Below, piece by piece: positions 49,300-59,100 of a stretch of 64,000 nt of DNA. Position 1 is the first letter of the stretch; each line of letters begins with the position of its first letter. The notes below the pieces were generated by a model. The model was not told the origin of the DNA. It did not search any database and worked only from the letters and a program-made list of their open reading frames with translations. This stretch comes from Prorocentrum cordatum. Its lineage: Eukaryota; Sar; Dinophyceae; Prorocentrales; Prorocentraceae. Position numbers and translations under genes: made by a program. The DNA lies in NCBI GenBank assembly GCA_963575745.1, contig CAUYUJ010007446.1:1230482-1294481 (forward strand). The letters run 5' to 3'.

Positions 49300-52200
49300 T
49301 TAACGGAAGAGGAAGGAGGCAGCCTCTTCCTCAGCATCGAGGGCGGGCCCTGGGGGCGGCGCCTCCTGGGCCTGACCACGAGGCCCCAAGGAGGGGGCCA
49401 CTTGGGCCGCGGGTCCAGAAAGAGGGCCCCGCGGCCCACCAGGAGGCCCCAACAAAATCGAGTTCCGAAAACCTCCTCCATCCTCGCCCAGCTCCCTGGC
49501 CGCGACGCGGCGCCGCATGGCCTCCAGCGCTGGGATGAGCTCGCTCTGCTGAGCGGGGAGGAGCACTGCACGTCGCCGAGGTTGCTGCGTCTGCAGCAGC
49601 CGCAGGCGGTCCACATCTGAAAGGATATGGATGACCACCCCTGGCGCACGATCAGACTGGGGGTGGAGTCCTCTCAACATTCTGCCAAGACGACAACGCG
49701 TGGCAGAGGAGAACAGACGACCTGGGCATTCGTTCTCGAGTCGTCGACTGAGGCGTTCAGTACTATAAGCCCCACACCGACGACAGAAGACCAGGGAGGG
49801 GCCGCTCGAAAGACGAGTGAACACCAGAGAATGGCCCATCCTCTCACGGTCCCTCAAAAACTGAAAATTCGTACGCTGCCCAGGGCAGCCCCTCATCTCC
49901 AGCCTGGCCGCACACGCGTTGACTGCTCTGGCTTGGCAATCGTGACAAATGAAGCTGCCCTGGGTGGCTGGGGCCGCCGTCCAGGCGTGCCAGCGGTGGG
50001 CTCCTATCTCTCGGGGTCGAGGAACCTTGGGCCGATCAGGGAACTGAGCGACAGGGAAGAGAGGCAAGACCGCTCCCACGACTCTCGCCGCAGCTCGAGC
50101 CCTGTCTATCATCCGATCAAGCTCTTCGAGGTCCCCCTGACTATCCTGGGCATGGAGTAGCACAGCATTCTTAGCATGCAGGTCCGCCGCTCGATTCGCG
50201 AAACCGATTCGTCTCTCCGTCGACGGCAGAGCTTCGATGTCCTCAAGGCTCCGATGAGCGGGCGTGTGAAAAGCTTGCCCAATGAAGGGGGCCCCCTCCA
50301 GCTCACAGAAACCGCGCCTGAGGCCAGCATACTTCGAGCGACTCGATAAAACCTGAGATTGGCTCTGATTGTGCATCCGAACAACGCCGAGGCAATCAGA
50401 GTGAACCTGGACTGGCTGGCGTATGACGAAAGCTGGCGCAATGATCGACATCTGCTCTGCAGCCTGAGGGGTCTGAGGCAGGGAAGGCCATGCAGGCCCT
50501 TGAAACCTAGCCACTATTTCCTCGGACCCCGACCGCATGTGCACACCAACATAGGCCGCCCTCGAGAGCTCACGGATGGGACTTCGCGTGCACGACCCAT
50601 CAACGACGACGTCGACGACATCTCCCAGCACCGAGAGGTCTTCAAGGGGGCGGCCGTCCTGCCCAAAAGCGGCAGGATGCAGCTGGTCGGTCGGGGGCTG
50701 GAGGTAGCACGACGGATGCTTAACTACCAGACGGTTCCACAAAAGATCTTCGCACCCCGCCTGGACAGCCTCAGCGATTATCTCCGCGCTACACGCATTC
50801 TGCCTGGCCTCGACCACCTCAGGGGCTTGACAGCACCACAACCTATGATGGAGGCCATCAGGCCCGCCACACAACGGACACTTCCCATCGGACTCATATC
50901 CATGGGACTGCAAGCGGTCACTAGTGAACACAGCCTTAGTGAAACAACTAGCTATGGCATACTTCTGTCGTGCACTGTACTTCTTCGACCTACACACGCA
51001 CGAGCGTACCAAGTCAACACACGCGCGTACACCATCTCCTTGCATGCCTAAGCTACGTGCCATGTCACGCTCATGCTGTCTCTGGACGGCCTCACGTAGG
51101 AGATGCTTGATGAGGGGAGGGGAGGTATACAGCAGAGAGAGCTCGACTCCTCGATCATCAATCCACTCCGTGAAGTTCTTAGGCTCCCAGTTGACCCTCT
51201 GGAGGCACATCAACATTCGAACGATCGGGCCCTTCGTCTTTCTCCAAGGCATCTCAGGATCCCAATTGGCATGCACTTGCTGAAACATATCTGCGAGCTG
51301 CGTCATAGTGAAGAGAGAGCGCTTCTGCGCGACCGCCGCCTGCCAGATCGTGGCTGCCCACTGCGCCGCAGGCGCCACGGCGGCATCTGCAACAGGGTCG
51401 CCATGAAGCACGCACTTCGCCACTAGCGAGGCTCCTCGATGCGAGGGCGCCTTGAAGCTGAGGAGCGTAGCCCGAGCTCGTCTGAGCTCGTGATCACTCA
51501 TGCCCAGCGCCGCGCTGCCGTAAGACAAGGCTGGCTTCAAGCCTGCCGTGTGAATCTTAGACATCCGATGCTTTCCATGTGCCAACCATCTTCGAAATCG
51601 TAATACTCGCTGATGTCGAAGCTTGAATTGTTGAAATCGAGCCCGTCGTTTTCGAAGCCCCCCTTTAGCCGACCGAGGCTGTCCTGGAGCGAAGTCTACC
51701 CCGAGGTTGAGCGACGCCGACGTGGCCATCCCCTCGGGCAATCCTCGGATGCGAAGTTGATGGGCCAGGGATTTCGCTAGACCGACCGAGTTAGCTATCG
51801 TAACCGCCTTCGGCTCCGAGATATCTGCTTTTAGCTCTTGCTGGAACATTTGATGAACATCGGCTGCTGCTGCAGGCACTGCTCGAAGTAGGCTAGCTTT
51901 GTCCCCCATCCCCAGTATCGTGTCATCGTCGATGTACGAGGATAGGCGAATCGTCGGGTGTCTCATCATGAAAGCATCGAAGGCCTCAAGCGCATACACC
52001 TTCACAAATGCATCGTTGAAAACATCACCTGCAGGAAGACCGCTGGAGGCAAAAAGAGCCACTGTGTGAAAAGCTGGGCCTAGACGAACCAGTCTGGGGC
52101 ACCTCCACAGGTTGTACATAGTCTTTACAATAACCTTAGGGATGCCACATCTGTACGCTCTATCACGTAGAAGTTCTAGCTGGAAAGATTCGTAGTACTT

Positions 52201-54240
52201 CTTCCCGTCCCACTGAACTCCCAAGACAACCTGATCCCTGGTATTCGCCACCTCCGAAAGGGCCACTTGGGCCCAAACGCAACCTTCAACGCTCTTCCCC
52301 GCTCCGAAAGCCCAGTAGTCCCTCTCCGTTTCAGCAAAGAAAGGGTCCAACATGGGGCTGCGTAGTCTTTCCCATACACGAACAAAACTAGCGAGGAGTA
52401 GGATCGCACGATGTCCTCCTGCAGGCTTATCTATCAGCGGAAAAGCCATCCACATAAAATGTCGCGGGAAGAGCCCGGGCCTTTCCACCGCTTCGTACAG
52501 AATACTCAGGGTGAATATGCCAGCATCTCCCAGCAGACAGATGTGCTTCGGATGGAACCCATCCAAAGTCGACGCCGTGAACTGGCAAAACTTTCTGGAA
52601 GCACTTCGAATCTCATCAACCGACGCCCTCGGGAAGCACTCACGATCAGGAACTTCCGCCACAGGTGGGGAGATCGATGCATGCCACTGCGCCTGCAAAG
52701 CCTCTGCCTCGCTGGCAAGGAGGTCATCAGGCCGACTCGAAAAAACGCCTGGCGATCGTTCAACTATGCTGGGGTTCCAGATGTGCTGAAGCCGCGTGAT
52801 TTTGTGCATTAGCTTCGCTGATCCTTTCAAGGCTTCATCGCACCGCTGGTTCCACGTCTGCGTGCGCAGCTTGGCAGCTGCACTGGTGGCATGCTCAAAC
52901 TCTGTGATCAGAAAGGCTGAGAATGACGCCGCTCGGTCCCACCATGGATGATCCAGCTGAGACGGATGCGATCGGAGAAGGTCACGAAATGCTTGCACCT
53001 GCGCATCGAGTCGGACATCCAATCCTTCTCCTGGATACTCCTCCGAAAGACACGCATGATGCAGCTCGAGCCCAGCCGTATTTCTATGTAGGACAGGGTC
53101 GTCCTGGATCGTGACTTCAAACTCATGCCACACACGATAAAGCCACTGCCACCCACGACAAACTGCGACATCATCAGCAGCGCGAAACTTGCGTCCAAGT
53201 ACTGGCACCCATCGTCGAGCCAAATACCTATCACGCGTGCCCGACTTGAGAGGGAAGTCCAGCACCTGCGCCAGCTCCATCTCCGCATCCTGCAGGAAGA
53301 CGGTCCAGGCGTGATTGAGCTTCTGCCATGCCGCGCACACACCATCATGTTCAGCAGCATGTACAGCATGTTCAACCATCTCTCGGGCCGCCCTGCACGA
53401 CCGTGGCTCGCGGCGGGGACCGAAAGGTGGCAGAACGGGGAGCCGGACGTGCGAACAATAAACCAATTGCTTCAGCTCCAATACGCCAGGCCGAAGGTGC
53501 AGTCGCACGGGTTTGTGCGGCCCTCCATGCTAGGACTGCAAGACTCGAGCTTTATCAACCAAGCGCACCATATCATGAGAGCCAAGGAAATAATCGATCG
53601 TCGAGGCCGAATTCGACATGATGCAGGTGTGCCGCGTAGGAACCACCGCGATCAGGCCCGCCTTGCGAGTGAAGCCCGACTCCTCAAGCACCTGAGGCTC
53701 GACATTCCAATCAGCCCCCGCTAAGATGGTGCCCGACGACTTAGACGCGCTCGAGCCCAACATCTTCAGTATATGCATGTTGGCCGAGTTCAGGCCTGCT
53801 GCACAAAAGAGGTGCGCAGAGTACGCCGTGAGCTCGGGCCATCCAGGGATGTCAACCTGAACCGAGATCAGCCTGCCACGACAAATCTCGCCTCCAGTAG
53901 GGTTCCACCTTAGTCCCAGCTCCGATCGAACAAAGACGGCCACACCAGCAGAGTGCGAACCTCGATCACGCTCGAAGGAAGGGCTGCACAGCATCCGATA
54001 ACCAATAGCACGAGCTGCGCGCTGAAGATCAGGAATCGCAGCCTCCGCTGTGCCAATCTCCTGCGCACGTGCAATCAACGAGTTGGAAGCACGCAACCGT
54101 TCAAGAAGTATGGCACGGCAATTACCATTGAACGACTCGGGAAAATGAACACTATCATCTGCGGGTGCGTCGCGAAAGCCTTTGTGCAGCGGTATCGCAT
54201 GCCCATCTCCATTGACAGGCAGGCCACGCAAGAAAGGCAT
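49300..54240 (-). pseudogene. LINE B ORF2: EEP endonuclease, RT, CCHC knuckle, RNase H (one in-frame TAG)
   Basis: The frame is open from upstream of 54240 (first plausible ATG after the ORF1 stop) to TAA at 49300 except for TAG at 53530-53532. EEP: PESFNGNCRAILLERL (about 54144), Glu of RAQEIG (54060), Asp of ILAGADWNVEP (53712), TIDYFLGSHD (Asp 53595), then the stop, then HGGPHKPVRLHL with the catalytic His at 53517. RT: motif A QWDGKKYYESF, motif B SSGLPAGDVFNDAF (Gln replaced by Ala), motif C SSYIDDDTIL (YIDD 51925-51936). Then CPLCGGPDGLHHRLWCC, RNase H with VVVDGS, QAAEQMS, VHSDCLG and NRAADLHA (four acidic residues all kept), CHDC and FCRRCGAY cysteine motifs, and MLRGLHP. ORF2 could make DNA copies of its RNA if the TAG is recent or suppressed. 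Confidence 0.85.
53530..53532 (-). other. In-frame TAG inside the EEP endonuclease of LINE B
   Basis: The codon on the minus strand is TAG, in frame with both the upstream EEP segment (ending ARVLQS) and the downstream segment (HGGPHKPV). It separates the catalytic His from the rest of the endonuclease. No frameshift accompanies it. Confidence 0.9.
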
Positions 54241-54418
54241 ATCTGCAGATAGTCCGCCCAGGCTCCTGAGACGCTCCCCCGTATTAAGTCCTTGGACGCC
54301 CAGCACATGTGGGCGCGAGGGGTCTGCCGTTGCCTGGGCTCTAGTCGAACCTGCAATCGTAGAACTTGATGAAACAGCTCCTCCAGCCAGAGGAGGGTGA
54401 GCGTCACGCCAGCGGACA

Positions 54419-55450
54419 TCAGGAAGACTTCCTCTGGCGTTTGACCCCCATGGCTTGGAGCTGCTCCTCGAACTGGCGCTTGTCCCCCGCAAGCTTGATG
54501 AGCTCCTCCACTTCCTCAGCGGACAGGCCATCGTACATCGTAGCATCTTCGTCCTCTTCCTGTCCTGCTGGCTGTTCATCAGCTTCCGCAAGTGTCGTTG
54601 CCTCCTGTGGAGTAGACGGCGGGGTCGACTCCTTGAGCAGCTGTTGGTACTTCGCGAAAAGAGGGTTCTGCAGGAAATCCTTGACATCAGGATTCGCATC
54701 CAGAACTTCCTGCGAGAGGGTGGGGCATGGCACCGACTCCGCCGCAACGGGCATGGTCCTGCGCAGCTCCATCTCGAGGGCGTCGACCTCACGCTGCATG
54801 GCACTCTCCCTCTCGACCATCTCAGCAAGGGCGGCCTGGGCCTTTGTGATGAGCTCGTGCTGAGCCACCACCGCAGCCTTGGCCTTCTCAAGCTTCTTTT
54901 GTGCTGACTGGAGTCGAAAGGCAGCGTTGGTGTGTTGCTGGAGAGGTGGTTTGCTGCTGCGCTGGGCAGCTCGAGCCTCGCGCAACTGATCTTGCAAGCA
55001 CTTCTTCGCGGGGTCAGACTCATCGACTTGCTCCATCTGCTTGAGGGCATTTTCCAAGGACTCAATTCTGCTTGCACGCATATCATCAGGAGCATCTGAG
55101 CGATAAGCAGACTGACCATGCGCAGCGCCACCTGTTGCTGCTGAGTCCTGGCGTACCCCCGCTGCTTTGAGCCGCTGGTCAAGCTTCTTGTCCAGGGCTT
55201 GTGTGATCTGTCTGACGAGGTCAGGAGGTGGTCCCGCCGCCCATCGTCCACTCGGTCCCCTCGGGGTATTGCTGGGCGACGGCTTCTCCCACTCCTTGGC
55301 ATTCTTCTTTGCTGCCTGCACCACGCGATGAGGGGCAGCAGCACCACATATGCACTTGATACGGCAGGCCCAATTCGCTGTGCGGGTGCACTGCGAGCAG
55401 GCCCACAGAGGCTGACGAGGGCCTCTGAGCACGGAACCATCGCCAGACAT
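54419..55450 (-). CDS. LINE B ORF1: zinc-knuckle, coiled-coil RNA-binding protein
   Basis: Intact 343-residue frame starting at ATG 55450. Residues 14-36 (PLWACSQCTRTANWACRIKC then ICG) form a W-x-C-x2-C-x4-N-type knuckle resembling RanBP2 zinc fingers but with shortened final spacing. A proline/glycine linker follows, then predicted helices at about 60-80 (LVRQITQALDKKLDQRLKAA) and a long coiled coil at about 105-235 (RIESLENALKQMEQ; LQSAQKKLEKAKAAVV; REVDALEMELRR). The C terminus is acidic with a basic end (EEVEELIKLAGDKRQF; KRQRKSS). The frame extends upstream to 55780 through the leader, but ATG 55450 is preferred because it lies just after the spliced-leader region and matches the start of LINE A ORF1. 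It is known of LINE ORF1 proteins that they bind element RNA; that is inferred here. ORF2 follows in another frame. Confidence 0.8.
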   Translation of the reverse strand: MSGDGSVLRGPRQPLWACSQCTRTANWACRIKCICGAAAPHRVVQAAKKNAKEWEKPSPSNTPRGPSGRWAAGPPPDLVRQITQALDKKLDQRLKAAGVRQDSAATGGAAHGQSAYRSDAPDDMRASRIESLENALKQMEQVDESDPAKKCLQDQLREARAAQRSSKPPLQQHTNAAFRLQSAQKKLEKAKAAVVAQHELITKAQAALAEMVERESAMQREVDALEMELRRTMPVAAESVPCPTLSQEVLDANPDVKDFLQNPLFAKYQQLLKESTPPSTPQEATTLAEADEQPAGQEEDEDATMYDGLSAEEVEELIKLAGDKRQFEEQLQAMGVKRQRKSS

Positions 55451-55541
55451 ACTGCGGGTGTCGCGGCGGTAGCTGAAGACTGAAAGCTTTTGGCCCGCCG
55501 ACGCAGGCCGTTCTGAAGTTGGCGTCGGCAAGCTCAGAAAT

Positions 55542-55594
55542 CTCTGAGCCAGAACGGCTTGAGCCAAAATGGCTTGAGCCAAAATGGCTACGGA
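55542..55594 (-). other. Spliced leader plus two relict leaders at the LINE B 5' end
   Basis: On the minus strand: a perfect 22-nt DinoSL (55594-55573, starting TCCGTAGCC and ending GGCTCAAG), immediately followed by CCATTTTGGCTCAAG (55572-55558), which is the leader without its first seven bases, then CCGTTCTGGCTCAGAG (55557-55542), a diverged form of the same. The truncated form is what trans-splicing at the internal AG of an older leader would give. ORF1 starts 91 bases downstream. Confidence 0.9.
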
Positions 55595-55655
55595 GAGGAG
55601 GAGGAACAAAACGAGGAGGATGAGGGGGAGGAAGAAGAGGAGGACGAGGAGGAGT
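55595..55655. repeat. GGA tract at the 5' junction of LINE B
   Basis: GAGGAGGAGGAAC then GAGGAGGATGAGGGGGAGG on the plus strand; on the element strand it is a TCC tract that runs into the TCC of the leader. Confidence 0.9.
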
Positions 55656-56200
55656 AAGTAAGACACGACTATGGGCCCGCATCCCTCTGTCCTGCTGGCA
55701 CAGCCGCGGCGGAACGGACAGACCGCGCGCTCTGCATCCATATGAAGCGAATCGGTTAAATCGTGGGATTTCGAATTCAACGTTCAATGCGTGAAACCTG
55801 GAGGGTGCGCCCGTCGGACGACTAGCGAAAGTCATGTGGTTCGAGGGGGGGTCCGCGCAAGACAGAGATAGGATCCACGACACTGTCGCACACCCAAAAA
55901 TGGATCAATTTGGATCCAACGGTGTTCTCATATTTTTAGTGCACGCGGAAAAGTTTCGGCCTGGGGATGTATGTGGTGGTCATTTACTCAGGGTGCTTGT
56001 CACTACGGTCAATGCTGACCTCGCGGGCACGGCGGGCGCCTGCTCTTTCTTCTTACTCGTTTTCCCGCTTCTTTACCTAGTTTCTTTCTGCGGCGCCCGC
56101 CAGGCATTTTTTCGCCGAGTCGTCCACCTGCATATTTGTATCCTGCTTTTCACATCGTGCACAAACGCCACAACGATCACGCTCATGTCGGTCTAACGTT
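55656..56200. other. No recognised gene
   Basis: Unique sequence with a 120-residue plus-strand frame (55834-56196) lacking motifs. Confidence 0.4.
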
Positions 56201-56204
56201 TAAA

Positions 56205-56330
56205 ACAAGAGGAGGAGGAGGAGGAGGAGGAGGAGGAGGAGGAGGAGGAGGAGGAGGAGGAGGAGAAGAGGAGGAGGAGGAGGAAAAGAGGAGGAGGAGG
56301 AGGAGGAACCGAGGAGGAGGAGGAGGGAGA
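56205..56330. repeat. (GGA)n tract
   Basis: Near-pure AGG repeats on the plus strand. Confidence 0.95.
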
Positions 56331-57175
56331 TGAAAATGAGGAATGAGCACGGGGCAGAGAGGAAGGCAGAGAGGTAGGAGGGAAGCTGAGGCGGCGATGG
56401 CGCGGCCGCCCTCCCCGCGGGGGTCAGCCGCGCAGCGCGGGCGCCAGCAGCTGGAATGCCTCGAGGGTGGGTGGGGGGGGGGGGCGCCCCCCCCCCTTCC
56501 CTCGCCCCTGCTCCCTCCCTCGCCTCTTCCCTCGCTCTCTTCCCCGCCGCTCCGCTCCCTCCCCCTCTCGCCCCCCGCCCTCCCCCCTTGTGGGACTGCT
56601 CTCATTTCTCGTCGCCATCCTCCTAGAAATCCTCCTCCTCCTCCTCCTCCTCCTCCTCCTCCTCATTCTCCTCCCCCCACTCCCTTCCACCCCGCTCTCC
56701 CATCCTCCTTATGCTGCCCCTCCTCGGCGTGATCCTCCTTCGTAGATTCCCCACTTCCCCCATCCGCCTTCTGTGCCCGGCCGCGCATCCCATCCCCCCC
56801 TCCTCCTCATCCTCCCTCTCCTCGTCCTCCTCCTCTTCCTGTTGCACAGCATTATCCTCCTCCATTTCGCTCATCCAGCAGTTGCACCGTTTGCTCCTAC
56901 AGCTGCTCCCGATCATTCTTTTTAGATCCCCCTCCGCCTCACCGTATTATCCGCTTCTCCTCCTTCTTGGGGTCTTGCTTGGGACTTTTTCAGCTGGCGT
57001 TCCGAAACCCCGGAATTCAGCAACAACTCTACGGATGGGCTGGCGGTTCCGTTCCACTTTCTGACGGGCATTGGACCCACGCAGTGGATTCTCGAACATC
57101 CGACGCGCGCCATGGACAGCACAACATACGAGGTGCACAATATGCGGCGGCGCCCATGCGTTACGGCCGACGGCT
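56331..57175. other. No recognised gene; C-rich and CTC tracts
   Basis: Poly-C runs near 56486-56500 and CTC tracts at 56625-56670 and 56798-56840. No motif. Confidence 0.4.
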
Positions 57176-57177
57176 GT

Positions 57178-57501
57178 AAAACATTTTGTACGTATGCATG
57201 TGCATGTATGTGTGCTTACATGTGGCTGTGTGTGAATGTTTGTCTGTACGTACGTCTGTAGTATATATGTATGTATGTCGGTAAACTGGAATGCGCGTGC
57301 CCAAACAATTATGCACACATGCATATATGTATGCATATATATAGACGTAGATTAGCAAACTTGGGCCATACACCGTGTGCTTCCAACAACCTATGTTGTG
57401 CAACCACTGTGGCGCAAACCATGCTCCTCATTGTCAATGCAATGCTGTATATATATATATATATATACACGCACACACATATATATATGTATATGTATAT
57501 G

Positions 57502-57549
<48 letters not shown>

Positions 57550-57550
57550 C
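57178..57550. repeat. (TGTA)n and (TA)n microsatellites
   Basis: GTATGTATG-type repeats (57185-57350) and long (TA)n with CA interruptions (57446-57547), separated by about 95 unique bases. Confidence 0.9.
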
Positions 57551-57845
57551 ATACGCACCTCTCCGAAAGAGTAGAGCTCAGAGCCGATTGGTTGAAGGCG
57601 GCGTTTGCGATTTGTCTGGCCGTTTCGCTAGGCACATCCTCGAACTTCTTAAAGTCGGCGGCGCCCCTCACGCAGATCGTGACGTCTGGGTCCAAAAGCA
57701 CATTCTGGAATTTCAACATTCTAACATACAACCTTCAAAAGCACATTGTAATTTCAATGATTTTGACACCGATTCTCAGAGAATGGCGATTTCGCCTGAG
57801 ACATCCTCCCAAAATCGAACCCCGACGTACCTTCTGGTACCCCAG
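57551..57845. other. No recognised gene
   Basis: Short unique interval. Confidence 0.35.
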
Positions 57846-57849
57846 ACCC

Positions 57850-58030
57850 CGCCTCGGAGCCTCTTGGGAGCCTCCTGGAACCTCCTGGGGCCTCCTGGGG
57901 CTTTCCCTGCCTCGGAGCCTCCTGGGGGTCTCCTGGAACCTCCTGGGGCCTCCTGCGGCCTCCTGGAGCCTCTTGGGACCTCCTGGAGCCTCCTGGGGTC
58001 TTCTGGGGCCTCCTCAGGCCGCCTGGGGCC
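57850..58030 (-). repeat. CCAAGAGGCCC array, locus 7 (inverted)
   Basis: Plus strand reads CTCCTGGAGCCTCTTGGGAC and CCTCCTGGGGCC units of 12-15 bases; a short further piece is at 58185-58240. Confidence 0.75.
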
Positions 58031-58185
58031 TCAGAACTACATGCACACACAGAGACACAAATCACACCCAACACATCACACGCTAGACAAACATAACACA
58101 CACACACAACACCTACAACGCACAGAAAACACGCACAACAGAGAGCACACATCACACACACACACAACACTCACAATCCCGGGGC
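58031..58185. repeat. (CA)n-rich tract
   Basis: ACACAC runs with ACATAAC and ACACGC interruptions. Confidence 0.85.
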
Positions 58186-58494
58186 CTCCTGGAGCCTCTT
58201 CCGGTATCCAAGTCGGGCCTCCTGAAGTTTCCTGGGGGGCCCTGGTACACACATCGCAAGGTGTGGCAACCCCACTTGCGCTCGAGTGCGACCTCGATCT
58301 TAGATTCTTCGGGGTTCACCTCCTGCCTCTTCCCCTTCTTTTAGGCACGCCCTTGCGGCGCCGCCCCAGCTTCCCTTTCTCCATCTCCGATCCTGCAGTA
58401 ATGGTATCTTCCTGCTTCGAACGCCCTTTTCAGGTTTTTTTTGGTATGAGCCTGGGCACACACGTGCCACTTGTTTATATATGGTCCCGGGCTC

Positions 58495-58575
58495 CGGGCC
58501 CACGGGCCCCCCCCCCCCCAGATGGTATGGTCCCAGGATCCTCGGGCCCCCCCCCCCCAGATGGTATGGTCCCAG
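58495..58575 (+). repeat. Short duplication with poly-C, GATGGTATGGTCCC units
   Basis: CAGATGGTATGGTCCCAG follows a poly-C run twice, about 40 bases apart. Confidence 0.8.
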
Positions 58576-58643
58576 AGACGACGACGACGACGACGACGAC
58601 GACGAGGACGACGATGACGACGACGACGACGACGGCGACGACT

Positions 58644-58683
<40 letters not shown>

Positions 58684-58862
58684 TCACGACGACGACGACG
58701 ACGGCTGCGGCGGCGACGACGCCAGCGGCGGCGGCGGCGGCGACGGCGACGACGACGATGACGACGACGACGAGGACGACGAGGACGACGAGGACGACGA
58801 GGACGACGAGGACGACGAGGACGACGAGACGACGACGAGACGACGAGGACGACGACGACGAC
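58575..58862. repeat. (GAC)n tract
   Basis: GACGACGACGAGGACGACGA-type repeats; frames are poly-Asp, poly-Thr or poly-Arg. Confidence 0.97.
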
Positions 58863-59100
58863 CTCTGAACCACCACAGCACCACACCACATCCACAGGGG
58901 GGGGGAGGGGGGCACCGCAGCGCAGCACCACGCCACGCCCACCTCTGAACCACCACAGCACCACACCACATCCACAGGGGGGGGAGGGGGGCACCGCAGC
59001 GCAGCACCACGCCACGCCCACAGGGGGGGGCGGGGGGGACCATCGCGCGGGGGGGGGGGGCCCAATGGCATCAGCATTGGGGGGGGGGGCCCAAGCCCTG
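58861..59100 (+). repeat. 80-bp duplication with poly-G
   Basis: ACCTCTGAACCACCACAGCA starts at 58861 and 58941; each unit ends in a poly-G run and GCACCGCAGCGCAGCACCAC. Further poly-G runs follow. Confidence 0.85.

Larger units (their letters stand above)
49269..55594 (-). mobile_element. LINE B: full-length, nearly intact non-LTR retrotransposon
   Basis: About 6.3 kb on the minus strand: spliced leader with relicts (55594-55542), ORF1 (55450-54419), ORF2 (to 49300), a 3' part of about 25 bases, then A6 (49269-49274) and TCC-type repeats. The 3' end contains a perfect 16-bp palindrome AAACAAACGTTTGTTT (around 49285-49300) and CCCCTCGGGG directly before the A run. ORF1 is intact and ORF2 has a single in-frame stop. 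It faces LINE A (+) in convergent orientation about 13.5 kb away. The 5' flank (55595-55652) is a GGA tract on the plus strand, that is TCC on the element strand, as for LINE A. Confidence 0.85.

Noticed and set aside
54440-55440. N-terminal part of the 636-residue frame before the LINE B endonuclease
   Set aside because: Out-of-frame shadow of ORF1; no domain until after the ORF1 stop.
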